Source: Sipunculus nudus (lineage: Eukaryota > Annelida > Sipuncula > Golfingiida > Sipunculidae). From it: a DNA stretch of 64,000 nucleotides. The notes beneath the pieces are model-generated. The model was not told where the DNA came from. It did not search any database and saw nothing but the letters and a program-made list of their open reading frames with translations. This document shows positions 35,896-45,462 of the stretch, one piece after another. A program made the position numbers and the translations under genes. The stretch is from the NCBI GenBank assembly GCA_026874595.1, contig CM049310.1:42907558-42971557 (forward strand), in the 5' to 3' direction. Positions within the stretch are counted from its first letter, which is position 1. Every line of letters starts with the position of its first letter.

Positions 35896-36435
35896 TTAGA
35901 CTGGTACCCCGCTCTATTATGGCACCGCTGCTCTAGGCCAATCATAGAGACGGGCGTACAACGCCATCTTATGTACTCCCGGTAGACTGGTCCAAACTAC
36001 AGTAAGTATTACATATGATTAAAATAAGCATTTCCTTTGTTCAGAGTAGTTACCAAACGTTGATTGTACATTAAATTTGACATTAATGATTAGATTAATA
36101 GATATTAATAATAAATCACTGCTACCTACAGTGGAATATCAAAGATTCAGTATATCGTATTAACTATAGATCCATCATTCATTTTTTGTGCAACAATTCA
36201 TTCTTCAATATTTGAAAACTAGAAATAACTAAAGAAAGTATTTTAATAAGTAATCTTCACGGATAATCAACCAGGATCGCGTGAACGTCAATGACAACCG
36301 GTATGAGCGTGCATACTAGAGTTGGAACCAGTCTACAGGTTAGTAAGGAGTTGCAACTGGGAGTACTTAAGATGGCGTTGTACGCCTGTCTCTAAGCTTG
36401 GCTGAGGGCCATAATAGAGCAGGGTACCAGTCTAA
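35896..36435. mobile_element. MITE, 540 bp, with long TIRs of about 85 bp
   Basis: Left TTAGACTGGTACC...CTCTATTATGG...GGCGTACAACGCCATCTTA..GTACTCCC is repeated inverted at the right end (GGGAGTACTTAAGATGGCG...GGTACCAGTCTAA). Identical 7-bp flanks GTCATGT occur at 35889-35895 and 36436-36442. Non-coding. A copy of the GTAGACTGG subterminal motif lies inside each arm. Superfamily unsure. Confidence 0.82.
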
Positions 36436-36442
36436 GTCATGT

Positions 36443-38230
36443 TTGTCAAACCTGTTGTAGTTCCGTGTCGTGTGCAGATCCCAATGTAGGGTCATGTCAT
36501 TGGCTCAATAGACTTTGACCCTGTACACAGGTTGCAAATGCCAGTGAGAAGAACCACGAGCACATGGTGGCACAAATGAGAATTAATTCAAACTTTTTAA
36601 TGGGACCCCACTTAATGGTACATTCAGATGCCTAGGCATTTGACCGTGTGAAACAGATGTAAATAACATATCATGAAGCTTTTCCATCAGGTCTAAAAGT
36701 TACCGTGATCTTACATATCGCTGGTGCCTGGCTGTTGGAAGACGGGTCCCTTTGTAGACTGAGTGCAACTTTCATAACTGAATAAATATAAAACAGATTT
36801 AGCCTCGCATTTATCTTGTGATTTGAGTTTACGAAAACCAAAATGTAGGCTTCTGTTTGGCCCGAGCCGCTCGATTTGTCTTCTTGTTTTGTCCATTATT
36901 TACAAAAGGTACTACCTCGGTAAACCTAAGTGGACATTCTTGCATAAACGATCGCCTCGACTTAAAAAAAAAAACTCACCTTTGTCCAAACACATCTGTA
37001 AAAGCATGTCGGAACATTACTTTCCTACTGACGACAGGTTGAAAATGTACAATATGAAACATTCAGAAGTCTTTGTATGTATTATTCTTATAATGTATAT
37101 GTAGAACGTACAAAAAGACCCCCGGGGCAGGCTAAGTAAAGGTTTGTGACATCCTCCCACCTCAAAAATTGATAAATAACATTTAAAAAAATTCGTTATG
37201 TGTAGGGCTTACATTTCTAAAGTATCTCCCCCCACCTTTTATTAAACTTTTTTTATCGTAAAACTACAACAGAAATGTAAGAAAAATCGCCCACACTGAA
37301 TTATGAAATAAGTGCCTGAGGACCATCTTTCTTGGCCCGAACATACAGTCGTATATAATCCAAGTACTAAAAAAATTAGATATCACTGCGAGTGGTAGAA
37401 ATAAAAAAAAATATTCATACATAACCATATGTGACCTACAAACTTGAAGGTAAACCGTAGAATACTTATTTTACATAATTTTTCATATATATGGTAACAA
37501 TAAATAGAACAATACATATAATGACACCCTGGTAGGTGTTTCTTTCGTTGAACTGAAAGATACTATAGTCGTGAAATAGCCTGGCCAACTGAAATGGCAT
37601 CTGGCTTTATATTTCACAACTAGCTTGAAGAAACTTTAGGGATAATTAATATATAATCAAAAGTTAAATGATGAATCTAGAAATGCTTCTGTAAATAACA
37701 TAAAAACATAAATATCATCTATATACACATATAGATATACACATACATACATATAATATTTATACTGTTACCTGTGGATGCAGTATTAATTGTTTGTATG
37801 CATGCTTTAACCATTAGGAACAGACCACAGACAAAAGCTTTCCGTTTCATGCAGATCACAAATACATGCTTGATGAAATAACATTACTGAATGCTTGATA
37901 GCATGGGCCTTGTATTATAAGGTAAGCTGTATGGGTATGTGTCACCTTTATTGCTTTGGAGTACTTTGTCCCCTCATTCGTTACAGTAATAACATGCATT
38001 ATTTTTATTATTATGAAAATAACAAGTTAATTTCATCCTAAATAACGTTTTCATTATGCATCTTACATTGAGAAACGTTAAAGTGAACTATACCGTTAAA
38101 ATGTCAAACTATTAGCGTATATTATAGCATATTGATATTCGTAATCTTATATGTCAAATTTAAATAATGAAAACTAAGGCTTAGACAGGAGTAACCATTT
38201 TCTCATCTTTGTCGTGGGCGGCGGGGGGCT
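36443..38230. other. No gene; duplicated intronic/flanking sequence
   Basis: About 37260-37990 is homologous to 54390-55060 (for example CACAGACAAA.G.TT.CCGTTTCATGCAGAT and ATGGGCCTTGT.TTATAAGGT). It carries no coding sequence I recognise. No fibronectin type III or transmembrane exon of the adhesion gene was found. Confidence 0.5.
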
Positions 38231-38603
38231 CATATTTTCCCCCAAACAAGGCCTTTGTTTGATGGAATATATGTTGACAATATACACAATAATTTAACTA
38301 CCCACTAGGGGCCTTTCTTAAGGGATTTTCTTAATGAGAACTTACTCCCTAATAAAATATTCATTATCAATTATAAATATTAAACAATTTGTTTCCAACA
38401 TTTTAAGAGTGAAATATCAAATCTGAAACCCTCTGAAGTTTTACAACATTTAATACATTTAGTATTACTTTAAATTAACACCTAAGTTTTCTGAAATCAT
38501 TAAGACCGAAATTCCGAATAAAGTCACGACTGCAAGAATAAATGAAATAGTTAAAGGTAAACAGACACTTTTTCTCGTACCGCTATGTTAACTGTAGGCC
38601 TAC

Positions 38604-38888
38604 CTATAAGTTCTGCGCTCCTCCGCTCCTCAGAGAACCCATTGTTTGCTACGCACGTGTACACCCCCGTGAACTCTGACCCTTGGTGTTCGGTGTTGTC
38701 CGTCATTATTCGGAGAGAATTGTAGGGCAACTTGTACCGGAAACTGTCATAGCGAAGAGGCTTGTCATTCCAAAGCCATTCTACAATTACTGGCGTGCCT
38801 GGATCGGTCACAGCCACACAGTCGAAGATGACTGGCTCCCCAAGTCCGAGGTAAACGTTCCTGGGCGGTATCACGATACGGGTCCTCT
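38604..38888 (-). CDS. L1-family exon 10b: second copy of Ig6
   Basis: 285 bp, acceptor CTTGTAG, donor GTAGGC, phase 1-1, no stop. It reads ERTRIVIPPRNVYLGLGEP, VIFDCVAVTDP, VEWLWNDKPL and GVYTCVANNG. The Cys pair and WLW complete an Ig fold. It differs from exon 10a at about 19 of 95 residues by eye. Its 3' flanking intron (38230-38600) is also homologous to the flank of 10a (40440-40725). Confidence 0.86.
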
Positions 38889-41800
38889 CTACAAGAACAG
38901 TTAACATCCCAATTTACCTTCCTATGTTGAGCATGCGCAGGCCTGTTTTATTAAAAATCCATCAATATTATGCTCCCACTTTGTTCATGCTAGTAGAACC
39001 TGATGAGTTGTATTTTACTGTAAACTGGACAGATTTTGGGAGCCAATTATTATTTATTGTGGGGCCCAATAAACTGAATTTTTTTTTTGGTATGGTATCT
39101 GCTAGAGAGGTTATGAAACAGGGCCGTCTATGCAGAAACCAACGCCGGTAGTGTGAATGGATCTGAGAGATCTATGCCAGGAATATAAATTATACCATTA
39201 TTAGAGGTTTTTTCACCGTGTAAAGAGAGTGCGTTCCGAGCGAAAGAGAGGCGCTTAGGAAATCTTAATGGATTACGGAAGTGAGATGTCTCGCCTAGCC
39301 CAAACGGCAAACTTAGGTTTTGACAGCGATGCCTTGACTTGATAGCCAGAGAACAATTCGTTAGGGGGTTGAACGAAATTGAGATGAAGAGACATGAGGA
39401 TCAGACAGTTGTTCATCCATTTTGGAGGAAGCTGTTAGCCTCGCAATTCAAATCGAGTCATTTGAGGAAGGCGATAGTGCCCGACCAGATCGTTAACTAC
39501 GACTAAGTACTTGCCCGCCGGACTCACAGTAGGAGTGACGGAAAAAGTTAATAGAGTCCCTGACGAGGCTGAGTCAGTGGTGTAGAATTCCCCTACTGAC
39601 GCCTCAATGACTGAATATGTTTGATCTATGAGGAGATAACCGATAAGTGGAGTCCTGACCAGAGAAAACATGTACGGCGACTGGTAGCCGAATACAGTAT
39701 TGTTTTCGCGTCAACAGACGCAGCTTTGGGACTCACCATTTTGATAGAACACACAATTGATACGGAGGCTCGCCCACCAGTGAAAAAAAAATCCACAGAA
39801 GTTGCCGTTAGCTGGGCATGAAAATCTAATCAAGACAAAATGCTCGAAAAAAAGGTTTGGGCTAGCCCTATAGTATTGGTAACAAAGCGTGACGGATCCA
39901 CCAGATTTCCTGCGGTGACCCGACAGGAGAGATCGAGATGACCCTTATAACGCATATCTGTTGACGCGAGTGGATGAAACTATCGATATACTGTCGGGCA
40001 CACAGTGGTTCAGTACACTTGATCTTGCTTTTGGCTACTGGCAGGTTAATTCCGTCATCCAGATATTTTAAGTTTCTTCAAACCTTATAAATCAGTGTTT
40101 TTTCCATCCTCAACATAATTTACAGTTTCTTCATATCTGCTACATAACCTTTCAATTATAAGGTGTTGTGTACTCCGGCAATAAATTGTCAAAATCAGTG
40201 TTCATTATAGTACGTTGATTTTGTAAAATTTTGTAAATTTATGTATGTAAAGTCAGGTAATTAAAATGAAATGAAATATGAAAAATGAGGAGTGGAAATG
40301 AAAATTTAGCAAAGCCAATCAAGTAACCAAAATGGGTTGAGGGGCTGTCCGGGGGAAACTTTGAGAAGGGGTTATTTACTTCAGGGGTAAAGGGTGTTTC
40401 TGTTTGAACTCCTGTATATTTGTCCCCCTCACACATTGATTTCCGTAATCAAGGCCCATGCTTGATGGAATGTATTAACAATATACGCAATCATAAAACC
40501 ATGTTCTAGATCTAAATGGCTCATGGTAATGTGAATTGTATTCCTTCATACAATATTCATTATCAAATGTAAAATGTTAAACAATTTTCTTTCAAGCATT
40601 CTGATTAACTGAATTAATAAATCTGATTGAAAACGTGCATTTTACTATCAGATTAAAAATTACTTTATTCTGATGCTTCTACAATAGTTTAGTTTATTTT
40701 CTAATGGCGTTTTTATTATTGGCTTACCAAAAAGTCTTCCACTCCTCCGCTCCTCAGAGTACCCATTGCTTCCTACGCACGTGTACATCCCCTTGAACTC
40801 TGACCCTTGGTGTTCGTCGTTCTGCGTCATTATTCGGAGAGAGTTGTTAGGCAACTTGTACCGGAAGCTGTCATAGCGAAGTGGCCTCTCATTCCAGAGC
40901 CAGTCTACAATTACCGGCGTGCTAGGATCAGTCACAGCCACACAGTCGAAGATGACTGGTTCACCAGGTACGAGATGAACGTTCCTGGGCGGAGTCACAA
41001 TACGGGTCCTCTCTACAAGGATAGTTTGCTCACCTTTATACCTTCATTGTACTGATCGTGTGCAGGGCAACCCTACAATCACTTTATTAAAAACAGGAGG
41101 TTATCGGAAACATCTAACCCCTGTCAAGGGGATTTTCCACAAGCCACCCTCTGATACCGACCAATAGCTCTATTATAATGAAAGAAACTTATGAATTAAA
41201 TTTGTATGTTGATCGAGATTACCTCCGACATTTAATGTATTGTTTCATGGGTGGTTACCTAGTCTTTCCACAAAGTCTGTTCCAAACATTTTGCATACAT
41301 TTGCTGACTGGCAAACCGACGGTGAGTATTTTACCTACCATACGCCCCCATGAAAACCGTATGACCGTATTTCTACCTTTGTGCTCTGGCCGTTACCGAA
41401 CCATATGCAAAAGATATGAAATTATAATTATTGTGATGGCCATTTACTGAGGGCAAACACATTTTGGTCTCTTGCTAATATCGATTCCCATGCCACAAGT
41501 GAATATACGTGTGTGCTGTACATAAGTAATTACTCCCGTTGCATGCTTTGTTTCCCGGGAGCATGACTACCTCTCTGTAACCATTATATCCCAGACTTCC
41601 AGATCAGAGGGATGCAGTAAGATAAGTTGATATCATAACCAGGATATATATTTTGTCCTAGAATCGTGGTCGGTGAATGGTTATTGAATTTGTGACTGGC
41701 TGGAAGGCGTAGGTACGAATCCGACACATGGAATATTAAAGTATCATACAGTATCTATTACCTAACACATTCAAATAGGCCCCTCCGATCAGTACACCAT

Positions 41801-43794
41801 GAGTGTTCTCCAAGACACACTGCACGTTCATCAGGTCACTTCTTCCATCAAGCCTTGTCTTTCTGACATTGTTAACGGTCAAGTATTCTCCAATGATCAC
41901 CAAGTTAGGCTTTATTACTTTAGAAGCTGTAAAACATTAATTTAATTTTATATTTGCATGAATGGATATATGATTTATCACTTTAAAATGAATTGGAGAT
42001 TGAGAGATATTTGTAAATCAAAGCCGCTCAGCGCTTCATTTTAACCTGAGCCACAGGGATGTACCATACTGCTGTTAACTATGAATTTTTACGTGATATT
42101 TTATTTCTAATGGGAATTAGGATCACATTTGGCTGACATGTATCTCTGGTGTCCAAAGGTATCATTACTGATCACTTCAGAAAAAATGCGATTTTTTTAT
42201 TCCCCGTATAAAGGAATATTTTAAACACAAGTGCTGAACTATTCAAGTATTATCTAGTTAACGACAACCTGTTAGGAAACAATGAAAAAAAGAAGACAAA
42301 ATGTTTTAAAGTTCCAACCAGACACGGCATTGATGAGCCATTTCCTGGTCACCGTTGGAACACCTTCACCGGCACACAGGAATGTAGCGTTCTCTCCCTC
42401 CGTCACGTTCAAATCCATCGGCATCATTGGAATTCCTCGTTGTTTCACCCATCTGGGCGTCACTGTAACGATGTTTCATACATGCATTGCGCAAACTTAA
42501 TGTCAACATAAATTTGGCTATATTGTGGTGTAATCAGAATTCTATTAGAACATTATTAAACACATTTGGACATACCATGTAAAAGTTCATGGTTTTGAAG
42601 TTTCAAGGCAAGGAATTTTTAGGGGATTGATACAATATAATTATCTCGTTGGTGGCGGTTATGTCAATTTTTTTATTGTTTCCGGAAAATAAAAATCACG
42701 CAAAGAGGTGCAACCTAACCGTAAACGGAAAAAAGAATTATTCAAATAGTTCAGTCTTGAAACATTAATATGTCGGCTGATGTTGTTGGATTTGCTTCGT
42801 TATTTAAGAAATATTTTGTTTTGTTTAGGGTGTTTACTCACTATGGAACCCACACATGGATATGGTACATTCTGTAGTAGACAGATTTAACACGAGGCGA
42901 GGCCAGTATTCAGGCCATGAATATTAAAAAGCTGGCGTATTTTTGCGCCAATGGTTTTTACGTTCTATTAAACCTTTTATATTTTAGACGTCAGTGAACA
43001 AATAGGTGAGTATCCTAAACCGTAGCAGTCTGAGGATTATTTATTAGAGATTTTTCTTTCATTAATTCGTTAAGGTTAAAGTCTGAACAGATTTATTCTC
43101 ATACCTTCCACTCTGAGCTGTTTGCTGTATTGTTTGACTGTATAGCAGTCTGAGGATATACGTTAGAGATTATTCATTCATTTTGTCATTGAGTTTATTT
43201 TTTAAATGTGAACAGATTTATGCCTTTTTTCAGACCTTCCACTTTCAGCTGTATGCTGTATTGTTGTGAGTGTCCAGCACTATTGGATGCTTGACAGTTG
43301 TAGGTTCCTGAATGTTGTGCTTTGGGTTTTCTGATCATCAACATATGGTTGTCCGTCGTATGGTCCTGCGGGAGATCCCCTGTCCAAAACACTGTTGGTA
43401 ATGGGCTGTAAAGAATCCGGCACAACAGGATGATTTTATTCGTTCGCTGTACAATGTAGCATTTGGAAATCAAGAATGTGTTCAAGTCTTATGTTGTTAT
43501 CCTTTAATAAGCAAGTTTTCTGGATGGATAGCCACCACAGGTATTAATGTAAGATCAACGACAAAATTGATATATATTCTTCAAACAGTCAAACGGTAAC
43601 CCTAAAAAAATAGATTTTGCCATTCTACATAGAAATTTAAAGAGGCACATTTTCTTCTTCTTTTCTTTTAATCTTTCTTTTAATAGGCACAGAGATTTCA
43701 AATTATTTGTCCGAATTGCTATTACTGTATTATTAGTAAGTATATTGTCCACAGTTATACTTCCAGCTCTTACCTGTATAGTGTAAAAATAACG

Positions 43795-43832
<38 letters not shown>

Positions 43833-44669
43833 GTTTTCGTACAATGTTCTACCACACACTAACACATACTATCCACTGAAGATGCAGCGTAGAATTACTT
43901 CTGTTACCCCTTCCAGAATCTGGACCACAGGACCAGACCGGAACATCAGCCCTGGAGGTTTAACTCTCTTTGGACCTAATTCACACAAACATTATAATTC
44001 ATCAGTGACAGCCAGATATATATATATATATATATTTGCATACACACATGTAGCATATTTTATATTGCAGATTCATTTAGAATTATTTACTTGCAGCGCT
44101 CTGATTCTATACAACAAAACTCCAGCAGCTGTTCTTTGAAGAACCAATCAGGTAAAAGTATATTTATATAAAACCATACAATGACTTTTTTTCTCCTACC
44201 ATTTCTACCTTGTTGGTATTAATATTATGTAACTTTGACTCTACAAACCAGGGAAGACATTCACTGAGGAGTAGCTGCCCCCTTTTGCGATGTCAACTTC
44301 AGAATTTCGGATGTCACATTTGTACAATTGATTTCCTCCATCTCCTGGCGTAGTGTACACAAAAAGCAGGTTGCCTGAAATGGTTAAACATGATTTTATA
44401 CGGTACAGATGAAGACCACTGGATCATACACTACATTTGCCTGTGTTAAATGTTACCATTGCGATATTATGGCAATGTTAGGCAATAGTCGACTTGGTAA
44501 TCAGTCAGGAAAGTAAGATGTCAGCTGGCGTCAACATATTATCAAACTGCATTAAAAGTTACATGCAATCTCAAGAGATCAAACACCAATAGCTCAGGCT
44601 AAAAAATCAGAACTGAAAAAAATCACCATACTTTTTTGGTGAACTGAAATGGATGAAAATATCAAACTA

Positions 44670-44714
<45 letters not shown>

Positions 44715-45417
44715 CTCATGCGACCAAGCTATTTTAGCGACTAAAATAACCGAGTGGGGCAATTTATGACCCCATTACATTTTTCACAGAAATAATACAT
44801 TTTAACGGTTCTCATTAGTAATGATTCTACCATCTTCCATCCTTTATAATAGACATTCTGTGTTCTAATGACCGTCAATCATTGTTTTCTCCTATTTATA
44901 AGCAAATAGGAATACAATAGACACAAACATAATGATACAAATTGTGTACGAATACAAAAAAATCTTTTCGTCTTTTGAGAAAATAAAACTTTGAGAGAAC
45001 TAATAGTTGGGGTTTGTTTGTTTGAATTATTAATTACCATTTGCTATTATTATTTAACCATCAAAATACATATGGACAAGAGTGTCCAAAGTCTCTTTCA
45101 AAAGGTAATATATTCTTCCAGTACAGCTCAGATCTATTTGCCCTGACTGACAAATTTATTTTGTATGCAGACTGGCAAAATTTGCCAGCCTCTATAAACG
45201 CTACCAACTGATCTTCTTCATAGGTTTCAGAACGGTCATTAGGGTTAAGGGATTTAGGTAAATGGGTACCCATCACATAAACATTTCTACATATTCCACA
45301 TATTCCACATTAAAGGAGAACCAAATTGACAAATTCATGGTAGGAAATATTTTTTTTGGATTAAATCTATCAAACGGCATACATGGCTGGGGGCACTTGG
45401 TCGTTTTCTATATATAC

Positions 45418-45462
<45 letters not shown>

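Noticed and set aside
36711-36896. Minus-strand ORF ending before a GTAAG as an adhesion-gene exon
   Set aside because: The donor-like end is present, but there is no Ig/FnIII motif and no acceptor in matching phase.
39435-39671. Minus-strand 78-residue ORF as another exon of the adhesion gene
   Set aside because: It is antisense to the Gypsy remnant and has no Ig or FnIII pattern or fitting splice phase.
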